From the NCBI GenBank assembly GCA_951813075.1, contig OX638343.1:3077571-3141570 (forward strand): a stretch of DNA of 64,000 bases, written 5' to 3'. The stretch's first letter is position 1. Every line of letters starts with the position of its first letter. The notes under the pieces are model-generated. The model saw only the letters and a program-made list of their open reading frames with translations. It was not told the origin of the DNA and did not search any database. Below are positions 8,986-17,300 of the stretch, in pieces. The DNA is from Arenicellales bacterium. Lineage in GTDB: Bacteria; Pseudomonadota; Gammaproteobacteria; Arenicellales; JAJDZL01. The translations under genes were made by a program, and so were the position numbers.

Positions 8986-10658
8986 ATTGTGGTCTGAGGT
9001 TGTCCGAATCCCAGTTCTTGACGGATTTGATGGACTACCTCGCCATGCGTGACACCGCTGCATATGGCTTGTACGATCGCTCCGTAAACATTTTGAGTCT
9101 CATCCTGTGCCGCTTGCTGAAGTCTGCTGATTGCATTGTTATAGTCAGACCGGTTGCGATTGGCCTTGTATTTTTCGAGTTTATCAAGTTGATTCTCAAC
9201 GATTGTTGCATCTGGACGTTCAAGTGGCTTGGCGGATACACTCTCGTCGTCCAATGCGTATTTATTGACTCCGACAATGGTTTGCTCACCGCTTTCGATC
9301 GTTTCCTGAAACCGCATTGCGGAGTGTCCGATCCAGTTTTGGATCATTCCCTTTTCGACGGCTTTGAACATACCGCCGGCATCATCAATTTTGGTGATGA
9401 TGTCAAGAATTTTCTCTTCCATCTGGTCGGTCAGAGACTCGATGTAGTATGAACCTGCAAGGGGATCGATCACGTCCGCGCAATGTGCTTCCTCGCGAAT
9501 AATGTTTTGGGTGGCAACCGCAATTCGGGCCGCTTCTTCGGTCGGTGCGCTCAGTACCTCATCGTAAGAGTCAGTGTGCATCGATTGTAGTCCGGTAAAC
9601 ACGCCCGCCATCGCTTGAATGGTAACCCTTGCGATATTGTTCAGCGGCTCCTGACGAGTCAGGTCGACGCCTGATGTCTGCCCGTGAAACTTGAAACGCC
9701 AGACTTTGGGGTTGTGAGCACCAAACCGCTCGCGGGCGATCTTTTGCCAGATCCGCCGTCCGGCGCGGCATTTTGCGATTTCCTCGAAGAAACTTATCGA
9801 GATGTCAAAGAAAAAAGTGAATCGTTCCAAAAATTTATTTGAATCCATTCCACGGGCTATACAGTCTTGCGCATATTGAATACCCGTAGCCAGTGTGAAT
9901 GCCATGGCTTCCGCAGGTGTCGCACCGGCCTGCTGCATGTGCTGCCCGACAATCGACAGAGGGTTCCAATGCGGGACATGTTCTTGACAAAAAGCAATGT
10001 GATCGACCAGAACTCTGCGCGACCCTTCCAGACTGAGCCGGTAAAACATGTGATTGGCGACGTAGTGCGAAATGTAATCGCTCTGGTTGGATGTTCCGGA
10101 AACGTCAACCCAATCCACCCCCCGCTTTCTGGCAACAGCCAGCAAAAGGGCAAGCAGGGTGAATGGCAAGGGATCGTTCATCGCTGTGGACAGCGATTTG
10201 ATGTCCACGTCTTGAAAGCACCGGTCCATGTCATCAACCGTGTTGACTATGACACCGCAGGTGCCAAGCAATTTTGGATCGACTTCGTCGATGTCATAGC
10301 CGCGATAAACGGAATTGCAGGGAATCAGACTGATTGCTGTGTTACCAGCATCCAACAGTTTCCGAAGTCGTTGGTTATAGTCTTCGGGTGTACCAAACCC
10401 AATCAGTTGGCGCTGACTCCATACTTTTCCCCGGTGCATCGTTGCGTAAATTCCTCGCGTCATGGGCAATTGGCCCGGGTATCCGAGTTTCTCCTCATAC
10501 TTGCTGTCGTCCCAGTCTGCCGGCGTGTAAAGGGGCTTTATCTCAATTCCAGACCGGTTGTGGATCGGTTTTTCGTCAGGCAGCTGGTTTCTGTACTCCT
10601 GCTTCCAGGCATCTTCTGGTGTGTCTTGGCGAAGATTGACAACTTTAGTGTTCTTCAT
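8982..10658 (-). CDS. B12-dependent acyl-CoA mutase, large (catalytic) subunit, divergent
   Basis: The 558-residue protein aligns along its length with the TIM-barrel domain of methylmalonyl-CoA mutase. Conserved blocks include [28 protein letters not shown], a [11 protein letters not shown]...QTSGVDLT region, NNIARV and the C-terminal GVNKYALD. Several catalytic-site positions differ from the canonical enzyme. The TMY tyrosine over the corrin is His75. The SVAFDLPTHRGYD block is replaced by [13 protein letters not shown] (about 110-122). The TIQND motif reads TSNQSD. The substrate-carboxylate region PSMR reads GSRR (212-215), while the catalytic histidine is kept (His240). A carbon-skeleton rearrangement of an acyl-CoA is likely, but the substrate need not be methylmalonyl-CoA. 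The ATG at 10658 overlaps the stop of the B12-binding subunit gene; a start six codons upstream is possible. The B12 domain is a separate protein, as in isobutyryl-CoA-mutase-type enzymes. Confidence 0.85.
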   Translation of the reverse strand: MKNTKVVNLRQDTPEDAWKQEYRNQLPDEKPIHNRSGIEIKPLYTPADWDDSKYEEKLGYPGQLPMTRGIYATMHRGKVWSQRQLIGFGTPEDYNQRLRKLLDAGNTAISLIPCNSVYRGYDIDEVDPKLLGTCGVIVNTVDDMDRCFQDVDIKSLSTAMNDPLPFTLLALLLAVARKRGVDWVDVSGTSNQSDYISHYVANHMFYRLSLEGSRRVLVDHIAFCQEHVPHWNPLSIVGQHMQQAGATPAEAMAFTLATGIQYAQDCIARGMDSNKFLERFTFFFDISISFFEEIAKCRAGRRIWQKIARERFGAHNPKVWRFKFHGQTSGVDLTRQEPLNNIARVTIQAMAGVFTGLQSMHTDSYDEVLSAPTEEAARIAVATQNIIREEAHCADVIDPLAGSYYIESLTDQMEEKILDIITKIDDAGGMFKAVEKGMIQNWIGHSAMRFQETIESGEQTIVGVNKYALDDESVSAKPLERPDATIVENQLDKLEKYKANRNRSDYNNAISRLQQAAQDETQNVYGAIVQAICSGVTHGEVVHQIRQELGFGQPQTTI

Positions 10659-11101
10659 TGATTCTGACTCTCCCAATTCTTCAGGCTGTTGGCACGAACC
10701 TCAATTGCCAGAGACTGCACATAACTTGAAATCTCCTTAAGGGTACTTCCCGGATGGAATACTCGGCTGACCCCCAATTCAAGCAATTCGTTCTCATCCT
10801 CCTCAGGAATGATACCACCGACAATCACTCCGATATGTGCCAGGTCGGACTTGCGCAGTGCGTCAAGCAAGTCGGGAATAAGAAGGTGATCGGTCGCCAA
10901 GCTACTGATCCCGATGACATCGGCATCTTCCTCCTCAGCGAGCCGCACCACGTCGGAAATAGATTGCCACGGTGGCGTATATACGACTTCCATGCCCGAG
11001 TCGCGCAGCATAGTGGCGACGATTCGGCTTCCGCGGTCATGTCCGTCCAATCCGATTTTGGTGACAATCACTTTGGGACGATAGTGTTGTGGCAGCGACA
11101 T
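10655..11101 (-). CDS. B12-binding small subunit of the acyl-CoA mutase
   Basis: The 148-residue protein is a stand-alone cobalamin-binding Rossmann domain like the C terminus of methylmalonyl-CoA mutase. The DxHxxG motif that supplies the lower-axial histidine is DGHDRG at 19-24, with His21 as ligand. The SxL motif is S66-S67-L68 and the GG motif is G95-G96. The preceding [10 protein letters not shown] and following EVVYTP are family hallmarks. It partners the large subunit encoded immediately downstream, with which it shares an ATGA overlap, so equal synthesis is expected. The TlpA-like gene ends only 3 bases upstream of its ATG. Confidence 0.93.
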   Translation of the reverse strand: MSLPQHYRPKVIVTKIGLDGHDRGSRIVATMLRDSGMEVVYTPPWQSISDVVRLAEEEDADVIGISSLATDHLLIPDLLDALRKSDLAHIGVIVGGIIPEEDENELLELGVSRVFHPGSTLKEISSYVQSLAIEVRANSLKNWESQNQ

Positions 11102-11104
11102 GGT

Positions 11105-11701
11105 TCACCCGGAATTTGAATCTTCCTGAATCAATTGCTGGATAAGCGTTCTGATTTTCGCCGAATCAAAATCAAATTCACCCAAGCCTTTATAACGCCA
11201 ATTGTTCTCACGGTCGACGATGTATGTCGTCGGAATAGGACGGACCTCCCAGCTATTGTAGATTTCGAGATCGGTATCCAATGCAATGGCGAACTCTAGT
11301 TTTGGGTCAAATTTGTCGAGGAATGCTTGCACAGTGGCGCGATTCTCGCCAACATTGACGGCGACAACCTCAAAATCGTCTCGATCCAGTGATGACCACA
11401 ATTTCAGAATGGATGGCAGTTCCTTGATGCACGGTGGACACCAGGTTGCCCAGAAATTGACGAGAACGACTTTGCCTTTCAGAAATTCATTGTCTGCGGA
11501 CGGTCTATTGATCCACTGTGCGCCGATAAAACCTGGTGCGGGCAATGGATCAATCGAAGTCGGAACATTGGTTTGCGCCGCATTTTGGGCGATCGCGGTA
11601 TTGAAGGTGCAACTAATGAGAGCGAGCGCAATTAGGATACGTGGCAGATTGATCTTGAATCGTTTGAACCTGCGTGCGGCTGTGTCACTGAATCCAAGCA
11701 T
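11105..11701 (-). CDS. TlpA/ResA-like periplasmic thioredoxin
   Basis: Starting at ATG 11701 the product has 198 residues. The N terminus is basic and is followed by a hydrophobic stretch (about 21-38) ending AIA-Q, which fits a signal peptide or membrane anchor. The thioredoxin fold follows with WATWCPPC (CPPC at 88-91), VVAVNVGE and the cis-proline segment PIPTTYIVD. The CPPC motif and layout fit TlpA/ResA/DsbE-type reductases of the periplasm. The frame is open further to 11794, but that start would overlap the CBS gene and put 31 charged residues before the signal. Its place in an acyl-CoA mutase operon is odd, because the mutase is cytoplasmic; co-transcription may be incidental. Confidence 0.85.
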   Translation of the reverse strand: MLGFSDTAARRFKRFKINLPRILIALALISCTFNTAIAQNAAQTNVPTSIDPLPAPGFIGAQWINRPSADNEFLKGKVVLVNFWATWCPPCIKELPSILKLWSSLDRDDFEVVAVNVGENRATVQAFLDKFDPKLEFAIALDTDLEIYNSWEVRPIPTTYIVDRENNWRYKGLGEFDFDSAKIRTLIQQLIQEDSNSG

Positions 11702-11756
11702 TCTGCGTCCCCGCCCAATGTCGTGAGAAGAAATTAATTTCGACAGAAATTGCCGA

Positions 11757-12197
11757 TCAGGTGATTTCTCCAGCTCCTGATAGAAGGTTCTCAAGATTTG
11801 CCATCTGCATCTCGCGGCTTCGTATCACTTCGGCCAGCAGGTCATTGGCGGATACAACTCCAATGAGTTCACCATCTTCAACGATTGGAAGATGGCGGAA
11901 TCCTTTGCCGACAACGATTTTCATGCAATCCTCAATATTGTCGTCCGGTCCGACGGTCTGGACATTTTCGGTCATCACCTGTGCGATTTGCGTGTCTTTT
12001 GATGTCAATCCCTGCAGGATGACTCTGCGGGCATAGTCTCTTTCACTGAAAATGCCAACCAATTCACCGTCACTGACTACCGGCACCACGCCGATATTGC
12101 GCTCAGCGAGTACATGCAATGCCTCCAGAACTGTGGTATCCGGCGCGACTGTCCAGACCACTCCTCTGGATTTAAGCAAGGATGAAATCGTCTTCAT
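11757..12197 (-). CDS. CBS-domain pair protein
   Basis: The 146-residue protein consists of two CBS domains (about 8-62 and 74-132) and little else. The repeats show the usual patterns: EALHVLAERNIGVVPVVSDGELVGIFSERD in the first (split here across residues 25-54) and the HLPIVEDGELIGVVSANDLL type in the second. Such Bateman modules bind adenine nucleotides or SAM and usually sense energy state. A GGGGGTAG region precedes the ATG. It is the first gene of the strand-minus cluster ending with meaB, 55 bases before the TlpA-like start. Whether it regulates the mutase is unknown. Confidence 0.88.
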   Translation of the reverse strand: MKTISSLLKSRGVVWTVAPDTTVLEALHVLAERNIGVVPVVSDGELVGIFSERDYARRVILQGLTSKDTQIAQVMTENVQTVGPDDNIEDCMKIVVGKGFRHLPIVEDGELIGVVSANDLLAEVIRSREMQMANLENLLSGAGEIT

Positions 12198-12300
12198 AAA
12201 TCTACCCCCGACTGTTGCCTATAGTTTCGCACCGGTATTGCGAAAGGATTCAACTAATTTCCCCAACCAAATTTGAACTTCAAATTACTGTGCCAATTAT

Positions 12301-12330
12301 TTTATATATGCGTTTGTATTGGCTTATCAA
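12301..12330 (-). promoter_or_regulatory. Sigma70-like promoter for the CBS-mutase operon
   Basis: On the minus strand, TTGATA (12330-12325) and TATAAA (12306-12301) are separated by 18 bases, each matching 5 of 6 consensus bases. A transcript would start about 95 bases before the CBS-domain gene. Surrounding sequence is AT-rich. Confidence 0.4.
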
Positions 12331-13662
12331 TCCGTACAAATGTGTTAGATACGAACTCATTTGATGCTTATATTGTCTATCAAATCGTATTCAAAGACAA
12401 AATAATTATTTGACCTCCGCAACTGATTAAGAATAAAGGCATTTCGGGCGACGGCTTATTGTCGTATGAATCCGTCACGTCGGTAATCGACCTTCCCGAA
12501 AGCTGTGTTTGAAACGGAACACGAATTTGTCGATGTACTGTTGCCGATATTCATGCGATACACTATCAAAAGCGCTACCAATAAAATACTTGTAGTTGCT
12601 GACCACGCTGTGAAGACAAGGCAGGCATTGGTCAACTTCGTGCGCCTCAGGCCTTGATTACACTTCGTCATTGCGAACTGCACTGGCCAATTACTCTTAT
12701 GCCCTGCGTCAGCGCTTGGCAGATTCATCACCACTTCTATCGGCATCGACCAACTCCATCAGTGCGGTCAGGTCGCGGATTTGCTTGCGATTTTCGATCA
12801 CCTGACGCCAATTGCGAAGCATTCGAAGGGCGGAGCGCTACAGTCGCCAAGCATCTACTACCGTTTTTGAAGAGAGCTTTCGCTCTCGCAGACACGCATT
12901 CGGTCTTTATGTCGCGAACCGCGTGTCTGGCGACACTTCCGGCAGATGTATCCACTGCACCTGCATTGGCGGAGCACAGTTTCCATGCAAACTTTCACCG
13001 GGGCGTATTTTGTGTACCAGTTAAAAGTTTTCTTGGAACATACTCCAATCGACAATTCAGCTCTGTACGAGTTCAAAGAGACGAGTGAATAACACCACGA
13101 TTCTTTGTTGTTAACGGGAACTAAACACAGACTTGTAATTTCTTGATGAGTGAAGCAAATATAAATTGACGCATTTTCGAAGATTCCAAACCATTGAGGT
13201 TACTCTCGAAAGCATAGGCGGAAAAATTATCTTACCCCAGGCATTGGTCTGATGTGAGCGGTATCGCCCTGTCTAGGCGAAAAACGAGAATTTCCACCCC
13301 ACAGCAAATGCACCTTCGCAACCGCTGTGCCGGTCCCTGCATAGGCCTTGCTTTTGAATCACCCCAAAGTCGCAGTGACGGCACTTTCGGCCTGACACAA
13401 AAACTGAACGAGTCCCGCAGACATTGCGAGTTGAATATGCTCAGATTGAATAGATAAGCCGTCGAATTACGGGACAATTGACACTGTCGGGCTGAATTGC
13501 TGCCGCGCAGGTCATCGGGATCAAGGCCCAATGAAAAATCCTCAAACCTTTGATCATATGAATCTGAACTTACCATGTGATAGAATATGGCGTCATTCAA
13601 TCGCAGCATTGCAACGTTAACGCAAACTGCTAAGTCAGAAACTTATTGAGTGCTAATTTAAT
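12331..13662. other. 1.3-kb gap upstream of tpsB with possible decayed remnants
   Basis: No intact gene is supported. On the minus strand near 12690-12810 a short frame encodes a basic 37-residue peptide (MLRNWRQVIENRKQ...) without a ribosome binding site. Near 13260-13440, also minus, two adjacent frames read KAYAGTGTAVA and then EGAFAVGWKFSF. These would join if one base were changed and resemble the last strands of an outer-membrane beta barrel. I take this as a possible surface-protein remnant, with low confidence. The 3' part presumably holds the promoter of tpsB, which I could not define. Confidence 0.3.
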
Positions 13663-15366
13663 TTGCGCCTCTTCCAATCCACAGTTTTTGTTGGTGTGTT
13701 TTTTGCGTCAGGGATCGTTCTATCTGGAACGGTGTCGGCGCAGCAGATTCCGGATTTGCGTCAAACGCCTGGTGCGGAAGCCGGGCAGATCGAACAGCAT
13801 TTCGAGTTGGGGGAGCCGCCGGAACTGATCGACACGGGTCCGGTAATTGATGACGACTACCGCCGCATGTTGCCTGACAATGTGGAAGAGTTGAGTCTGA
13901 CGCTGAGCGACATCGTCGTGGAAGGCTCTACAGTATATTCGGCGGAAGATCTGGCTTACCTGTACCAGGACCGGGTCGGACAGGTCATTGCACTTGCTGA
14001 AGTGTTCGAGATTGCCGACCAGATTACAGCTAGGTACCGTAATGACGGTTACATACTCTCTCGTGCAATTGTCCCACCGCAAACGATCGCGGACGGTGTG
14101 GTCAGGATCAACATTGTCGAGGGCTACATCAACGAAGTCCGGATTGAAGGCGACGTACCACAGGGACAGTCGTTGCTGAATGCCTACGCGGACAGGATAA
14201 GGAGTTCGCGGCCTCTTTCCATTCGGGACCTGGAACGCTACCTGCTGTTTTTCCGTGATCTGCCCGGAATAGAGGCAGAAGCGACGATAAACCCGGCGCA
14301 AGACACGCCGGGTGCCTCGGACCTGGTTATTTTTGTAGAGTTTGAAACGTTGGACGGTTTTGCCCGCGTTGACAACCGCGGCACCAGATACAACGGACCT
14401 AACCAGGTCTGGCTCGGAGCCGGCTTCAACTCGTTGGCTAGTACCCATGAGCGAGCGGCGCTTACATTTACCACCGCTGGCCGGGACATGAAGGAGTTGA
14501 CGTATCTTGACTTGGGATATGAGCGTCATCTCAATGCCGAGGGCAGGAAACTGCAAGTCAACCTAACCGAAACAGGTTCGCAACCCGGCCATACGTTGCG
14601 GGTCTTGAATATCATTAGCAGAAATCAAACCTTTAAGGTAGGTATAACGAATCCATTGGTTCGCTCACGGGCGAGAAATCTGTCGCTATACGCCGATTTT
14701 ATCGTTCGCAACAGTCATACGACGATTCTTAACTCAACGCTTTCGAAAGATCGGGTTCGGTTCTTCAGCTTCGGCGCTCTTTATGATTCCATAGACCGTC
14801 TTGGCGGTATCAATCAGCTCGGAATTCGTCTCGACCAGGGGGTGGAAATTCTGGATTCATCGAAGAAAGGCTCAATAGATCTTTCGCGCGAGGGTGGAAG
14901 AATGGAATTCACCAGACTCTCGTTGAACGCATCACGTTTGCAGCGGCTGAACGACAACTGGTCGTTTCTGACAAATTTCACATCCCAGTTCGCTTCGGCC
15001 AAATTGCTGGCATCAGAGGAATTTGGCGTTGGCGGAGAACGTTGCGTGCGGGGTTACGATCCTTCGGAAGTGACGGGCGATCAGGGTTACTGCTTGCTGG
15101 TAGAGATGCGCTACGGTTTGAATATCGATACAACTGGATATCAGCTGTATGGATTCTACGATACTGGCGAGGTCCGACGGAAACTCGCCGGTTCACTCGG
15201 GAAGACGGCGAGACTGGCTTCGGCAGGATTGGGTATCCGCCTGAATTACGGGGAAAAGTTATCCGGATCAGTCGAGGTCACCTGGCCGCAGATGAACACA
15301 GTCGACTCCCGATCGATTGATGTCGACTCAAGTCGCATATTCGCCAGCTTAACTGCGCGTTTCTAG
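13663..15366 (+). CDS. Two-partner secretion outer-membrane transporter TpsB (FhaC/ShlB/HecB family)
   Basis: The 567-residue protein has a signal peptide (cleavage likely after VSA, residue 26) and an acidic linker. Two POTRA domains follow (about 77-155 and 156-230), including the strands DIVVEGST and RINIVEGYINEV. A C-terminal 16-strand-type barrel ends in phenylalanine, as outer-membrane barrels do. The loop-6 signature VRGY is at 462-465, where Omp85/TpsB proteins place their conserved arginine. Cysteines 461 and 477 flank this loop and could form a disulfide. The only possible start near the signal peptide is TTG at 13663, because an in-frame stop lies just upstream; the weak start may limit expression. 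It presumably exports all three downstream TpsA proteins, since no second transporter gene is seen. Confidence 0.93.
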   Translation: MRLFQSTVFVGVFFASGIVLSGTVSAQQIPDLRQTPGAEAGQIEQHFELGEPPELIDTGPVIDDDYRRMLPDNVEELSLTLSDIVVEGSTVYSAEDLAYLYQDRVGQVIALAEVFEIADQITARYRNDGYILSRAIVPPQTIADGVVRINIVEGYINEVRIEGDVPQGQSLLNAYADRIRSSRPLSIRDLERYLLFFRDLPGIEAEATINPAQDTPGASDLVIFVEFETLDGFARVDNRGTRYNGPNQVWLGAGFNSLASTHERAALTFTTAGRDMKELTYLDLGYERHLNAEGRKLQVNLTETGSQPGHTLRVLNIISRNQTFKVGITNPLVRSRARNLSLYADFIVRNSHTTILNSTLSKDRVRFFSFGALYDSIDRLGGINQLGIRLDQGVEILDSSKKGSIDLSREGGRMEFTRLSLNASRLQRLNDNWSFLTNFTSQFASAKLLASEEFGVGGERCVRGYDPSEVTGDQGYCLLVEMRYGLNIDTTGYQLYGFYDTGEVRRKLAGSLGKTARLASAGLGIRLNYGEKLSGSVEVTWPQMNTVDSRSIDVDSSRIFASLTARF

Positions 15367-15769
15367 TTCTCATAGTTTCGTTTTTAAATTATAAATAAAA
15401 CAATAAGATAAAGTTTATTATTCAGGTGATTTGTGATCTTAAAAAAGCAAAGAAATCCGGTTAAATTTACGGCTACGAAGCGGAACATGGAAATCATGCG
15501 ACATTGTATCTATTGTGTCATTTTGCCGGGTGACGGAAGGCCGGAGTTTTCGCCGGTTTTCGATTCTGGCATCATTGGGCCGAGGTGAAATTCAGGAATG
15601 AGTTGTTGAGGATGTGCGACGATGAATTGAAGTGCGATGATGTCATGCTGTCGAAGTATCGCGAAGCGCGCGTCGATGCAACACTGTTTCCAGCGTCAAT
15701 CGTTCGCGAAAGCCTGACAGGATGCTCACCTCCGTGCATTGCAACTGGCCGAAAGAGGCTCTTTGCTTC
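15367..15769 (+). other. Leader region of module 1
   Basis: This 403-base gap between tpsB and tpsA1 is the counterpart of the leaders before tpsA2 and tpsA3. The -10-like TATTAT is kept at 15416-15421 but the -35 hexamer found in modules 2 and 3 is not. The terminator-like hairpin of the other copies is degenerate here (15491-15510), with no T-run. Module 1 may therefore depend on transcription from tpsB. Confidence 0.45.
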
Positions 15770-15773
15770 ATGA
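15585..15773 (+). CDS. Possible leader peptide overlapping tpsA1 start (copy 1)
   Basis: A GTG-initiated frame of 62 codons (K-F-R-N-E-L-L-R...) ends in a TGA that overlaps the preferred ATG of tpsA1 as ATGA. The same frame is open at the same place in all three modules, without frameshifts. Many of the differences between copies change the amino acid, so protein-level conservation is not shown. It may be a coupling leader or simply an open frame in duplicated DNA. Confidence 0.25.
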   Translation: MKFRNELLRMCDDELKCDDVMLSKYREARVDATLFPASIVRESLTGCSPPCIATGRKRLFAS

Positions 15774-17300
15774 TCACTTTTCGCAGTTTCATCCAACGGA
15801 AATGCAGGCCGGTTGTCGCAACGCTGGGCTCATTGCTGAGATTTCGCAATGTGGTGCTGCCGCTGCTGTTCGGTGCGATCATGGTTTGCACCGATATCCC
15901 GCATGTGCATGCCGGGCCGAAAGACGGCAATGTGGTTGCAGGTGACGCCAATATTGTGCAGTTGAATCCGAAGCTTCTCGAGATCATTCAAGGTTCCGAC
16001 AAGGTCATCATCGACTGGCGTTCATTTTCGATCGACTGGGACGAGTTGGTTCGCTTTCTGCAGCCCGACTCTGATTCAATAGCCCTCAACCGTGTCAATG
16101 GTGACACTCCATCCTACATTCTCGGTCAGCTGACTGCCGACGGGCGAGTCATGCTGATCAATCCCAATGGCGTCCTGTTCGGCGATTCCGCGGTGGTGGA
16201 CATCGGCAGTCTGGTGGCGACCACGATTGACATACGGAATGAGGATTTCATGGCTGGCGATTACAACTTCGATGTCGATAGCGCATCGGGCGGTACGGTT
16301 GTCAACCGCGGCAGGATCACTGCGGCCGAGGGTGGCATAGTTGCGCTGGTTGCGCCCGGTGTCGAGAACAGCGGGGTGATTGTTGCACGTCTTGGACGTG
16401 TTGCGCTGGCCTCAGGCAATTCATTTGCGCTTGATTTCTATGGCGACAGGCTGATACAGATCGGGGTTGACGACAGTGTTGCCGAGCGACTGCTTGCGCC
16501 CGACGGTACCGAGTTGAAGGCACTGGTCGACAACAGCGGCGGGATCTATGCCGACGGTGGGACAGTGATGTTGATGGCTGCGAGTGTAGCGAAGGATGTT
16601 GTTGACTATGCCATCAACATGGAGGGCATCATCGAGGCGCGGACGGCGACGGAGCGCAATGGTGAGATTGTGCTGGAGGGTGCGGGCGAGGGTATTGTCC
16701 GAGTGACCGGCACGCTGGACGCATCGGGTCGCGAGAGTGGAGACACGGGTGGTGAGGTCAAGATTCTGGGTTCCAAAGTCGGTCTTGTCGGGCAGGCGGA
16801 AGTTGACGTATCCGGAGACGCTGGCGGGGGCGAGGTACTGATCGGAGGCAACTTCCAGGGACGCGGTCCGGAGCGCAATGCCGACTTCACGACGATCGGC
16901 AGCGAGGTGGCGATTCAGGCCGATGCGCTCACGACCGGTGACGGCGGCCGGGTGATTGTCTGGTCGGACCGGGTGACACGTTTCTTCGGGAACATTTCGG
17001 CCCGCGGTGGCAGTGTTTCGGGTGACGGCGGCTTTGCCGAAATTTCAGGCAAGCAGCATCTGCAGTTCGCCCCGAACTCGATCGATCTGAGCGCGCCGAA
17101 AGGCTTGATTGGAGAACTGCTCCTGGACCCGCTTGACATTGTTATCTCGGACGGCAATGGAAGCGATGATTCCGTGTTCAGCGGGAACAATGTCATCAAC
17201 TTCAACGACGACAGTACGGCGACCTACAACATAACACCGGCAGCATTCGAAGCGATTGATGCGGACATTACCTTGCAGGCGCTGAGAGACATTACGGTGA
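15585..17300 (+). repeat. Long direct repeat: leader plus TpsA secretion region, copy 1
   Basis: The leader and the first roughly 500 codons of tpsA1 are nearly identical to 32535-34250 and 58858-60573. Differences are scattered single bases. This indicates recent duplication or continuing gene conversion among the three modules. Confidence 0.9.

Noticed and set aside
15722..15769. Upstream ATG start for TpsA1, with the matching upstream start at 32672 in module 2
   Set aside because: The extra 16 residues are not signal-peptide-like and are replaced by a different, longer extension in module 3, while the ATG at MITFRSFIQRK is shared by all three and gives a clean extended signal peptide.
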